This document shows, in pieces, positions 24,874 through 34,000 of a DNA stretch of 64,000 nt. The stretch spans positions 1 through 64,000 of the forward strand of contig JACESI010000004.1 of assembly GCA_013911885.1 (NCBI GenBank). The letters are read 5' to 3'. The notes beneath the pieces are model-generated. The model saw only the letters and a program-made list of their open reading frames with translations, searched no databases and was not told the DNA's origin. The position numbers were made by a program, and so were the translations under genes. Within the stretch, counting starts at the first letter, position 1; each line of letters opens with the position of its first letter. Origin of the DNA: Hyphomicrobiales bacterium (GTDB lineage: Bacteria > Pseudomonadota > Alphaproteobacteria > Rhizobiales > JACESI01).

Positions 24874-25994
24874 GTGGCAAACTCCCGGCGGATTGCCTCG
24901 GTATGCTCGCCGAGGGCGGGCACGGCGCGTACGCCGATCCCTGGCGCGAGAGGCGAGGCGGCAAGGCTGAAGGTCTCGCCATTGGTGGTGCAGGAAACCC
25001 GCCGCAGCGCCGGATGCCGGGCAAGATCAGCAACGCTCGACACCGTGCCCGAGCCGAGATCGGCAGCGTTGAGAAGGGCAATCGCCTCGCGCCGCGTGAG
25101 GGTCGCAAAAATATCGGCAATGATCGTGAAGAGTGCGTCGCGGTGTTCCAGGCGGGCCGGATTGTCGTGAAAGCGCGGATCGTTGACGAGGTCGGGCCGG
25201 TTCAGCACTTTTTCGCACAGCCTGATCCATTCCGACGGGTTCTGGACGACGATGACGACCTCACCGTCACGGCAATGATAAGCGCCATAGGGGTGGATGC
25301 CGGCATGGGCAAGGCCGATGCGGGGGGTCTCCCGGCCCAGATATTCGAGATGAAGCAGCGGTACATTCATCCAGTCCGCGAGGCAATCGAACAGCGCCAT
25401 TTCAATGGCTGCGCCTTTGCCCGTCTTTGTGCGGGCGAAAAGGGCCTGAAGTATGGCGGCATGGGCATTCATGCCGGTCGCGATATCGGCAACCGACACG
25501 CCGACGCGGCAGGCGGTCTCCGGTGTGCCGTTGACCGCGCAAAGGCCGCTTTCCGCCTGAACCAGAAGATCATAGGCGCGCATCCCCGCATAATCGGTAT
25601 CCTGCCCATAGCCGACAATGCTCACCATCACCAGACCGGGATTGGTACGGCTCAGGGTCTCGAAGTCGAGGCCGAGACGGGCCATCGCGCCGGGTGCGAA
25701 ATTCTGCACGAAGACATCGGCCTTGTCGAGCATCCGGCGCACGAGCGCCCGGTCGTCAGCGTTCTTGAGATCGAGGCAGCAGCTTTCCTTGCCCCGGTTG
25801 AGCCAGGCGAAATAGGCGCTGGTGCCGTGAACCGCGCGGTCATAATGCCGCGCGGTCTCGCCGCTCTTCCGTTCGATCTTGATGACGCGCGCGCCCGCGT
25901 CAGCAAGCCGGAGCGTGCAGGTGGGTGCCGCGACTGCCTGTTCAATCGAGACAACGAAAAGACCGTCGAGCGGTTGTGGCGAAGGCGCTGGCAT
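24870..25994 (-). CDS. CaiB/BaiF family (class III) CoA-transferase
   Basis: A 374-aa enzyme that moves CoA between carboxylates. Family segments: ARVIKIERKSGE, NRGKESCCLDLKN, VFVQNFAPGAMARLGL, and the catalytic aspartate in MRAYDLLVQAESGL. The ATG at 25994 overlaps the stop of the acyl-CoA dehydrogenase gene. In this operon it probably activates the acid that the MaoC and CitE enzymes then hydrate and split, as Ict does with itaconate; succinyl-CoA would be the expected donor. Confidence 0.9.
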   Translation of the reverse strand: MPAPSPQPLDGLFVVSIEQAVAAPTCTLRLADAGARVIKIERKSGETARHYDRAVHGTSAYFAWLNRGKESCCLDLKNADDRALVRRMLDKADVFVQNFAPGAMARLGLDFETLSRTNPGLVMVSIVGYGQDTDYAGMRAYDLLVQAESGLCAVNGTPETACRVGVSVADIATGMNAHAAILQALFARTKTGKGAAIEMALFDCLADWMNVPLLHLEYLGRETPRIGLAHAGIHPYGAYHCRDGEVVIVVQNPSEWIRLCEKVLNRPDLVNDPRFHDNPARLEHRDALFTIIADIFATLTRREAIALLNAADLGSGTVSSVADLARHPALRRVSCTTNGETFSLAASPLAPGIGVRAVPALGEHTEAIRREFAT

Positions 25995-27157
25995 CAATAG
26001 GACCTCGGCAGACCGAGAACATGCTCGGCCAGATAGGAAAGGATGAGGTTGGTCGAGATCGGCGCGACCTGATAAAGTCGTGTTTCTCGGAATTTGCGTT
26101 CAATATCATACTCTTCGGCAAAACCGAAGCCGCCATGGGTCTGGACGCAGACATTCGCCGCCTCCCATGCGGCATCGGCGGCCAGCATTTTTGCCATGTT
26201 CGATTCCGCGCCACAATCCGCGCCGGCCGCAAACAGGCGTGCTGCCTCGTGAACCATCAGTTCGGCTGCGCGCATTCCGGCATAGGCCTTGGCAATCGGG
26301 AATTGCACACCCTGATTCTGGCCGATCGGACGGTCGAAGACGCGCCGGTCAATCGCATAATCGCTTGCTTTGTTGATGAACCATTTCGCATCGCCAATGC
26401 ATTCGGAGGCAATCAGGATGCGCTCGGCATTCATGCCTGACAATATGTAGCGAAAGCCGCCACCTTCCTCGCCGATCCGGTTTTCGAGCGGAATTTTGAC
26501 ATTGTCGAAAAACACTTCCGTCGTCGCATGGTTCATCATGGTGCGGATCGGGCGGATCGTCAGGCCATCTGCCCTGGCGGCGTTCATGTCGAGGAGGAAA
26601 ACCGAAAACCCGTCGGATCGTTTGGCGTACTCATCCTTTGGCGTCGTGCGCGCGAGAAGCAGCATCAGGTCGGAATATTCGGCCCGGCTTGTCCAGATTT
26701 TCTGACCGTTGACGACATAGTGGTCGCCCTCGCGCCTGGCAAATGTACGGATTGAAGTCGTGTCGGTGCCGCTTGCCGGTTCGGTGACGCCGAAGGCCTG
26801 AAGCCTCAGCCTGCCGCTTGCAATATCGGGGAGATAGCGTTGTTTCTGTTCTTCGCTGCCATGGCGCAGCAGCGTACCCATGATGTACATCTGGGCATGG
26901 CAGGCACCGCCATTGCCGCCTTGAAGGTGGATCTCCTCAAGGATCGCCGCCGCGCCGCCGAGCGGCAGGCCCGCGCCGCCATAAGCTTCCGGGATCAGGG
27001 CCGCGAGATAGCCGGCATCGGTCAGTGCTGCAACGAAATCCTCTGGATAAGCGCGCTCCTGGTCCAGCGCACGCCAGTAGCTGCCGGGAAAATCGGCACA
27101 GAGTTTTGCCACTTCCTCGCGGATATCCTGATAGGGCAGGGGTTGGCGCGCATTCAT
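25994..27157 (-). CDS. Acyl-CoA dehydrogenase
   Basis: A 387-aa flavoprotein. The FAD/substrate segments FGVTEPASGTDTTSI, GQKIWTSRAEYSDLML and the C-terminal QTHGGFGFAEEYDIERKFR are all present. It oxidises an acyl-CoA to the enoyl-CoA and passes electrons to ETF. ATG 27157 (MNARQPLPY) follows GGAGGAG; the frame extends five codons further up. Related genes occur next to itaconate-degradation genes in pseudomonads. Confidence 0.92.
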   Translation of the reverse strand: MNARQPLPYQDIREEVAKLCADFPGSYWRALDQERAYPEDFVAALTDAGYLAALIPEAYGGAGLPLGGAAAILEEIHLQGGNGGACHAQMYIMGTLLRHGSEEQKQRYLPDIASGRLRLQAFGVTEPASGTDTTSIRTFARREGDHYVVNGQKIWTSRAEYSDLMLLLARTTPKDEYAKRSDGFSVFLLDMNAARADGLTIRPIRTMMNHATTEVFFDNVKIPLENRIGEEGGGFRYILSGMNAERILIASECIGDAKWFINKASDYAIDRRVFDRPIGQNQGVQFPIAKAYAGMRAAELMVHEAARLFAAGADCGAESNMAKMLAADAAWEAANVCVQTHGGFGFAEEYDIERKFRETRLYQVAPISTNLILSYLAEHVLGLPRSY

Positions 27158-27168
27158 GCTCTCCTCCT

Positions 27169-28425
27169 TCACCGCAACGGATTTTCAGCCAGAATCGCCG
27201 CAGCCCTGGCGAAATAGTCGGGGCTGCCGAAATTACCGGATTTGAGGGCGAGAACAAGGTTGTCCCCAGCGCGCAAGGCCGGAACACCCGGGTCGATTTC
27301 CGGGCCGATCTCGAGGCTTTTAAGGCCGAGGCCCTCGACCACCGCGCCGGATGTCTCGCCGCCCGCGGTCAGGATTTTTGTAACGCCGCGCGCAATCAGC
27401 GCTCGAGCGACCTCAGCAAAGAAAGCCTCCAGCGCCAGAGCCGAGCACTCCCGGCCAAAGCGATCCTGCACCGCTTTTACGGTTTCAGGATCAGCGGAAC
27501 TGAAGGCAAGCGGGATACCCTCTTCGTGCGCGAGCCAATCCGCGATTGCCGAAGCGGAAAGCGTGGCGTTGATCACCTCTTCCGCGTGGATTTCGCGGGT
27601 GGGATGCGATTTTTGATGAAGCCGGACCTGCGCCCGGGTCGCTATCGAACAGGATCCTGAAAGGGCGACGCAACGCCCGCTCATGCCCTGCCACTTGCCG
27701 GATCCGGGGGCAAGGAGGCCCGCTTTTGCAAAATTCGCCGGAAGGCCGAGGGCGACACCCGATCCGCCGGTGATGAGCTTCAGATCTCGCGCCGCAGCGC
27801 CGATCTCAATCAGGTCCTGATCGCGCATGGCATCGACAACCACGAGGCGCTGACCCCGCTCGCGCAGGGTGGCAAGGGCGATGCGGATGGCGGCATTGCC
27901 CTCAAGCACGGTGCGGGCATCGATGTGACCCACGCCATGGCGTGTCTGCGGCGCCAGAACGCGGCGGATATCCGGGTCGGTCATCGGTGTCAGAGGGTGG
28001 TTCTCCATTCCGCTTTCACTGAGAAGCCGGTCATGGACGAAAAGATGACCCTGATAGACCGAGCGTCCCGCACCGGGAAAAGCCGGACAGACGATTACCC
28101 GGTCGGCATCGAGGGCATCGGCGAGGGCGTCGATGACCGGGCCGATATTGCCTTCGCGCGTGGAATCAAAGGTCGAGCAATATTTGAAGAAATATTGTCG
28201 ACAACCCTGTTCGCGCAGCCAATCGAGGGCAGCGAGCGACTGGCTGACAGCGTCCCGCGGATCAATCGAGCGTGACTTCAGGGCGACCACTCCGGCCTCG
28301 ACATCTTTTGCCGCCGCATCGCTCGGAATGCCGGTATATTGCACCGTGCGCATGCCGGCTTTTGCAAGTGTGTTGGCAAGATCGCTCGATCCCGTGAAAT
28401 CGTCGCCGATACAGCCGAGAAGCAT
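27169..28425 (-). CDS. otnK: Four-carbon acid sugar kinase (OtnK-like, DUF1537)
   Basis: A 418-aa kinase. It opens LLGCIGDDFTGSSDLANTLA and contains KYCSTFDSTREGNIGPVIDAL and TAGGETSGAVVEGLGL, the marks of 3-oxo-tetronate 4-kinases, which act in erythronate/threonate breakdown. The ATG at 28425 overlaps the stop of the dehydrogenase gene (TGATG). The expected isomerase OtnI and aldolase OtnC are absent from the operon, so the pathway here may be a variant or complete elsewhere. Confidence 0.88.
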   Translation of the reverse strand: MLLGCIGDDFTGSSDLANTLAKAGMRTVQYTGIPSDAAAKDVEAGVVALKSRSIDPRDAVSQSLAALDWLREQGCRQYFFKYCSTFDSTREGNIGPVIDALADALDADRVIVCPAFPGAGRSVYQGHLFVHDRLLSESGMENHPLTPMTDPDIRRVLAPQTRHGVGHIDARTVLEGNAAIRIALATLRERGQRLVVVDAMRDQDLIEIGAAARDLKLITGGSGVALGLPANFAKAGLLAPGSGKWQGMSGRCVALSGSCSIATRAQVRLHQKSHPTREIHAEEVINATLSASAIADWLAHEEGIPLAFSSADPETVKAVQDRFGRECSALALEAFFAEVARALIARGVTKILTAGGETSGAVVEGLGLKSLEIGPEIDPGVPALRAGDNLVLALKSGNFGSPDYFARAAAILAENPLR

Positions 28426-29330
28426 CACGCGTCTCCCGGCAGTTTGAGCCCCGCATTGCGGGCGTAGACCTTGGCGACGGCGGCGTCATCCTCGCGCCCG
28501 AGGCCGGAGCCGGAAGCGGCCAGGAATTGCTGCAAGGCGGCTGCCGTGATCGGCGCGCTGAATTTCGCTTTGGCGGCGATATCAAGAACGATCCCGAGAT
28601 CCTTCGGCCAGATATCGACGGAACTGTGCGGCGTATAATCGCCGGCGACGATATGCGGCGCGCGATTTTCGAGCATCCAGCTTGTGCCGGCGCATTTGCT
28701 GATCACTTCGAGAAAGGTTTTCGGTTGAATGCCCTGGGTCATGCCGAAGGTGAGCGCTTCGGCCATAGCGGCGATATGAACCCCGGCCAGAAGCTGGTTC
28801 ACCGCCTTCATCGCGGAGCCCGCCCCCGCAGCATCACCAAGTTCGAACACCGTCTCTGCGGTTGCATCGAGAACCGGGCGGGCGGCAGCAAAGGCCGCGC
28901 TCGTTCCGGACGCCATGAAGGAAAGCCGCCCGGCCGCTGCCTTTAGCGATCCGCCGGACATCGGTGCGTCAAGATAGTGAACGCCATGGTCGAGGCAGCG
29001 CGCGGCCATCTCCTTTGCAAAGGCGGGTGGCACGGTTGCCGATGCGATCACCACAGCACCGGCCTGCAGGCGGGGTGCTGCCGGGAACTCACCGCCGAAG
29101 AGCACGGCCTCGGTTTGCTCCGCGTTCAGGACGGCGAGCACAACAGCGTCAAGCGTGCCGCTGACTGTGTCAAAGGTTCCGGGCTCGCCGCCTTCGGCCT
29201 GAAACTTCTGCATCTGCGCGGGCACCACATCGAAGCCATGTGTCTGATGCCCTGCTCGAAGGATCGACTTCGCCATGCCGTAGCCCATGGAGCCAAGGCC
29301 ATAGACGGCGATTTTCTTTTTTCCCGACAA
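28425..29330 (-). CDS. ltnD: L-threonate dehydrogenase-like oxidoreductase (3-hydroxyisobutyrate dehydrogenase family)
   Basis: A 301-aa NAD(P)-dependent beta-hydroxyacid dehydrogenase. The Rossmann motif is VYGLGSMGYGMAKSI; the substrate site is YLDAPMSGGSLKAAAG; the catalytic lysine is in AGSAMKAVNQLLAG. The start is a TTG at 29330 behind a strong GGGGAGGA and gives exactly the family length; no ATG fits. It is the first gene of the tightly overlapping catabolic operon. Substrate assignment to threonate rests on the OtnK partner. Confidence 0.85.
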   Translation of the reverse strand: MSGKKKIAVYGLGSMGYGMAKSILRAGHQTHGFDVVPAQMQKFQAEGGEPGTFDTVSGTLDAVVLAVLNAEQTEAVLFGGEFPAAPRLQAGAVVIASATVPPAFAKEMAARCLDHGVHYLDAPMSGGSLKAAAGRLSFMASGTSAAFAAARPVLDATAETVFELGDAAGAGSAMKAVNQLLAGVHIAAMAEALTFGMTQGIQPKTFLEVISKCAGTSWMLENRAPHIVAGDYTPHSSVDIWPKDLGIVLDIAAKAKFSAPITAAALQQFLAASGSGLGREDDAAVAKVYARNAGLKLPGDA

Positions 29331-29580
29331 GATGCATTCCTCCCCGAGGATGAAACGGTTTTCATCCTGTGTTGAAGCAATCTTTTTGCAGGAGTTCCAG
29401 ATTGATTTCAATCCGCGATCAGTTTCGCGCGCACGGGGTGCTGGATTTTCAGATGTGCTTCGTCCAAGCCATTGCTGTCGCGCGTTGCCTGGGAAGGCGG
29501 ACGCTTGTTCTGGCGTCCGCTCTGGGGCGCCCGCTTTGGGGACGAGAGGCAGAGCGGTCTGTTTTTTGAAAGTGACTGGT

Positions 29581-30963
29581 CTAGAAAGATGACTGCGCCG
29601 CAAGCTTCCCGCTGGTGATCGCGGCAAGCTCGTCACGGATCGCCTCGATGGCACCGGTGATCTGGCTTTGCGTATGTTCTGCGGTGATGAAGAGACGGAG
29701 CCGGGCTTCTTTCATGGGAACAGCGGGATAGATGATCGGCAGCATGTTGTAACCGCGCGCAAGCATGTTCTCCGCCAGCACGACGGCCTTGATCGCATCG
29801 CGCACCATGACAGGCATGACAGCGAAGCCTTCGCCGACGCCGGTATCGATACCTGCCTTCCGGGCGGTCTCAAAGGCGAAGTGGCTGATCTTGCGAAGCC
29901 GTTCGACACGCTCGGGCTCGCTCTGCATCACATCGAGCGCCGTGAGTGCCGCAGCCGTTGCCGGTGCGGACAGACCGACGCTGTAGACGAAGCCCGGCGC
30001 CTTGAATTTCAGGAGTTCGATCAGGGCTTTCTGGCCAGTAATATAGCCACCGCAGGAGGCGAGGGTCTTGCTGAGTGTGCCCATCCAGATATCGACTTTC
30101 GAGAAATCCACACCCTGTTCCTCAGCGATGCCGCGTCCTGTCTTGCCGAGCACGCCGAGGGCATGGGCCTCATCGACCATGAGCCAGGCCTGATAGCGCT
30201 CCTTGATGTCGATAAAGGCCTCGAGATCCGGCGTATCGCCGTCCATTGAATAGAGGCCTTCGATCACGATCAGGACGCGCTGATACTGATGGCGGCAGCT
30301 CTTCAGGATCGATTCCAGCGCATCAATGTCATTGTGCGTGAAGGTGCGCACCGCGGCACCGGAGAGTTTCGCGCCCATTTTGATACTGTTATGGGCCCAG
30401 GCATCGTAAAGGACGAGATCGTTCTGATTGAGAAGTGCTGCGATGGTGCTGACATTCGTGGCGTGACCACTGACGAAAACCGCCGCGTCTTCCGCCTCGT
30501 ATATGGCGGCAATCCGTGTCTCGAGAATGCGGTGGAACGGTCGTTCACCCGCAACCACGCGGCTTGCTGAGACGCTTGTGCCATATTCCAAGATCGCATC
30601 GCGGGCGGCTTCACCGACGCGGGCGACATGGTTCAGGCCGAGATAGTCATAAGAGCCGAAATTGACATATTTGCAGTCTTCTATCGCGCTGATAGCCCCG
30701 GCGCGTGCATTATGCTCGCGGAAATAGGGCGATTTCAGATTGGAATGGGTGGCGAAAAGCGACTGAAGCTGCAGTTGCTCATAATCGGGATGCTTTGTAA
30801 AATCGGTAAGCGCGGGGTCGTATTTCTGAATATTATTGCGCTTGGGGACTGGCAGCAGATGTGGTCCCATCAGTGGTTTCGCCGCCGCCTTCTCACGCAT
30901 ACGCTTGATCAGGCTGCTTTTTTCGTCACTTGAGAGCGCGCCTGTTGTTCGACCGTTCTTCAC
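29581..30963 (-). CDS. rkpG: Alpha-oxoamine synthase (RkpG-like)
   Basis: A 460-aa PLP enzyme of the family that includes 8-amino-7-oxononanoate synthase and serine palmitoyltransferase. FGSYDYLGLNHVARV and the DEAHALGVLG aspartate/histidine region are typical, and the PLP lysine lies in GTLSKTLASCGGYI. GTG 30963 is preceded by AGGAG. It follows the RkpA-like megasynthase by 52 bp on the same strand, as rkpG follows rkpA in Sinorhizobium. Inferred role: to condense an amino acid with the megasynthase-bound acyl chain, releasing it as an amino-ketone/sphingoid-like lipid. Confidence 0.8.
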   Translation of the reverse strand: MKNGRTTGALSSDEKSSLIKRMREKAAAKPLMGPHLLPVPKRNNIQKYDPALTDFTKHPDYEQLQLQSLFATHSNLKSPYFREHNARAGAISAIEDCKYVNFGSYDYLGLNHVARVGEAARDAILEYGTSVSASRVVAGERPFHRILETRIAAIYEAEDAAVFVSGHATNVSTIAALLNQNDLVLYDAWAHNSIKMGAKLSGAAVRTFTHNDIDALESILKSCRHQYQRVLIVIEGLYSMDGDTPDLEAFIDIKERYQAWLMVDEAHALGVLGKTGRGIAEEQGVDFSKVDIWMGTLSKTLASCGGYITGQKALIELLKFKAPGFVYSVGLSAPATAAALTALDVMQSEPERVERLRKISHFAFETARKAGIDTGVGEGFAVMPVMVRDAIKAVVLAENMLARGYNMLPIIYPAVPMKEARLRLFITAEHTQSQITGAIEAIRDELAAITSGKLAAQSSF

Positions 30964-31015
30964 ATCTTACTCCTAACGATACTTTTCGAACTTTACTAAG
31001 CGTTTCAGCGGTTGC

Positions 31016-34000
31016 TCAAAGGTCGGTATTTTTCAATTGCGAAGCAAAGGTCTTGATCTGATCTGAATAGTCTTCGCTGTCAATATGATAGGAGGAAAGC
31101 TCGTTCATCAGGTTGCTGCCTTGCTCCGAAACGCCACTGTTTAATCTCATCAAGATCTTTTTCGCGATTTCTTCAACCGATACGCCGTTCGCGATGGATG
31201 CGAGAGGAATGTCTATACCGAGTTTCTGTTGCGCTGTCATGCGCAATTCGACGCCCATGAGCGAGTCCATCCCGAGATCGGTCAGCGGACGCTTGACATT
31301 GACGTCCTCGACCGGGGTGCGCAGAACGAGACTGACTTCCTTTGCCAGAATGGCGCAAATGATGGCGCGTGCCTCCGGTTCCGTCTTGCCGGCAATGAGG
31401 GCGGCAAGATCGAGGGTCTCGCTGACGCGCTGGGTCGACTGGTCGGCCCGCCGGCTGAAGCTCAAGAAGGGTGCGGTCCGAAGGATGGCAAGGCCGCCTT
31501 TGGCAACCGCCCAGTTCATCGGCGCGACACCGGCAAATGCGCGTGCCGGTGATCCGTCATCGAGGCTGATGATACGTTCCAGCGCCCGCAGAGCCTGACC
31601 GGCGGTGAATTTCAAGGTGCCCGAGCGCTTGGCGATCGTGTCGGCAACCACGCGGTGGCGCGCGAGATAGCCGACATCGGTAATCGCGCCCCAGCCGATG
31701 GCCAAGGCTGGCAATCCCTCGATGCGGCGCATGCGGGCAAGGCCCTCCATATAGCCGTTGGCGGCCACATAGTTTGCCTGCCCCGGATTGCCGATAATGG
31801 TTGTGATCGAGGAGAAAAGAATGAAGGTCTCGATCGGATCCGACTTTGTCAGTTCATGCAGAAGTTCCGCACCCTTAACCTTGGGGTTGAGAACGGCATC
31901 GATATCTGCGTCGCTCATCGAGGCGATCAGCCCGTCACGCAGCACCATCGCGGCATGGATCACGCCCTTGATGGGTGCGGATTGCCGAAGCGCGGCAAGA
32001 ACGGCGGACAAAGCTGTCGCGTCGGCCACGTCGCAGGCAACGGCGCTGACCCGCGTTCCCGCCGCTGCAAGACTATCGAATACCGCCTGCTGCTCGCTCG
32101 TTACCGTGCCCGAACGGCTGATCACGGTAATCTGGCGCGCGCCTTTGCGGCTGAGCCAGGGGATGATTTCCATGCCGAACCCGCCAAGACCGCCAACCAC
32201 GAGGAAATGCCCGTCACCCGAGAAGGTAACCGGCTTTTCCGCGGCCCTTGCGGCAATGGTCTCGGGGGCCGTCGGGGTGACAACGATTTTACCGATATGC
32301 CCCGATTTCTGCATGAGGCGGAAAGCATCGCTGATCGCCGATCCGTCAAATTTGCGATAAAGCAGGGGCGCGAGCGTTCCGTTTTCAAACAGCGCCATCA
32401 ATTCCCTGAAAAGCTGACGGGCGAGTTCCGGCTTTTCTGCAAGCAACTGGTCTGCGTCAATCCCGAAATAGGTGATGTTGCGCCGGAACGGTCTCAACCC
32501 GATTTTGGTGTTGCCGTAATAATCGCGCTTGCCGAGTTCGAGGAAACGGCCGAACGGCTTCAGAAGCTCGATGCCGCGTTCCATTGCCTCGCCGGAAAGC
32601 GAATTGAGCACGCAGTCGATGCCTTCTTTTGTGATGCGGCGGACGTCATCGACGAAATCAAGCGATCGGCTGTCCAGAACATGGTCGACACCGAGTGTGC
32701 GCAGAAGATCACGCTTTTCTTGCGTGCCTGCGGTCGCAATAATTTGCGCACCCTGCCATTGAGCGATCTGGATCGCGGCAAGCCCGACCCCGCCCGCGCC
32801 GCCATGGATCAGCACCCATTCATCCTTTTCAAGCCGCGCGAGAGCATGAAGCGCATAATAGGCGGTGAGGAATGTGACGGGAATGGTCGCGGCGGCGACA
32901 AGATCGAGTTCCGCCTGCAGCGGGACCACGCAGACATCGCTGACGAGCACATGGGATGAGAAGCAGGCGGGCCCGAGCGCGAGAACCGGATCGCCGATGC
33001 GCAAATTCGCTACATCCGCGCCCACAGCGCTTATCCGTCCGGCACATTCGAAACCGAGAGTCGGCCCGGCGAATCCATCCTCGAGCGCCTCATCGGGCAG
33101 AATGCCGAGGGTCCACATGACATCGCGGAAATTGAGGCCCGTTGCCACGACTTCAACCTCAACCTGGTGCGATCCCGGGGCCTGACGTTGGCGATGCTGC
33201 CACGCGAGTTCATCAACGCCCGCGAGGTCTTCAAAGTGAAGCGTGCTTGCAAGATCGCCCTCCAGCGGGCGCGCTGCTGGCGCCGCAATCGCCGGCAGGC
33301 CGAAATCGGCGACAAGTTCGACACAGCCATGAGCCGCGAGAATCGCTTCGCTCCATGCTGACGAGGGAGCGGCTGAGGTGGCGATCCCGGAGGCAAGATG
33401 ACTGCAAAGATGACTGGCAAGCAGCGGCACCGCGGCCTCATCCGAAAGCCCTTCCGCAATATCGAAGGTGCGCACGGTGAGTTCCGGATACTCGTTTCTG
33501 ACCGTTCGGGCATAGGTCCAAATTGCGGTCGCATTCGGATTGGCGCTTCCGAGCCCGGCTATGGTCCTTGCGCCACCAATGGCCGCAATCCACAGTGTGC
33601 CGACAAGCGGCTCAAAGCCGTTAAGAAGCGCGTTGAGGCGCTTGAGATGGCCTGAAAGCACCGTCTGATCAAGCGGATCGCTGCCAAGGGTGAGATCGAG
33701 AACATCGAAGCTTCGGCCCTGGCTGGCCATGGCGCTGAAGCGGGCCATCGCCAGTCGCCCATCCGCCTCGGAAAGATCCACGATTTCCACTTCACGAGGG
33801 GTTGCTTTTTCCAGGCGCTCGGCGAAGGCGCGGCGTTCATTTCGGGTGAGCATGAGAAGGCGATGCGGCGGGCTCTCAACCGGGCGATGGTCCGTCTCCT
33901 GCTTGTCGCGCAGCACAACGACATTTGATGCGGGCTTCGTCGCAATGTGCTGGCGCAGACCATGCATCACGAAAGCAGGCAGGCCCTCGTCGTCAGCTGC

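Noticed and set aside
24903..26000. 365-codon open frame antisense to the CoA-transferase
   Set aside because: The minus-strand gene overlaps its neighbours neatly and carries family motifs; the plus frame has none.
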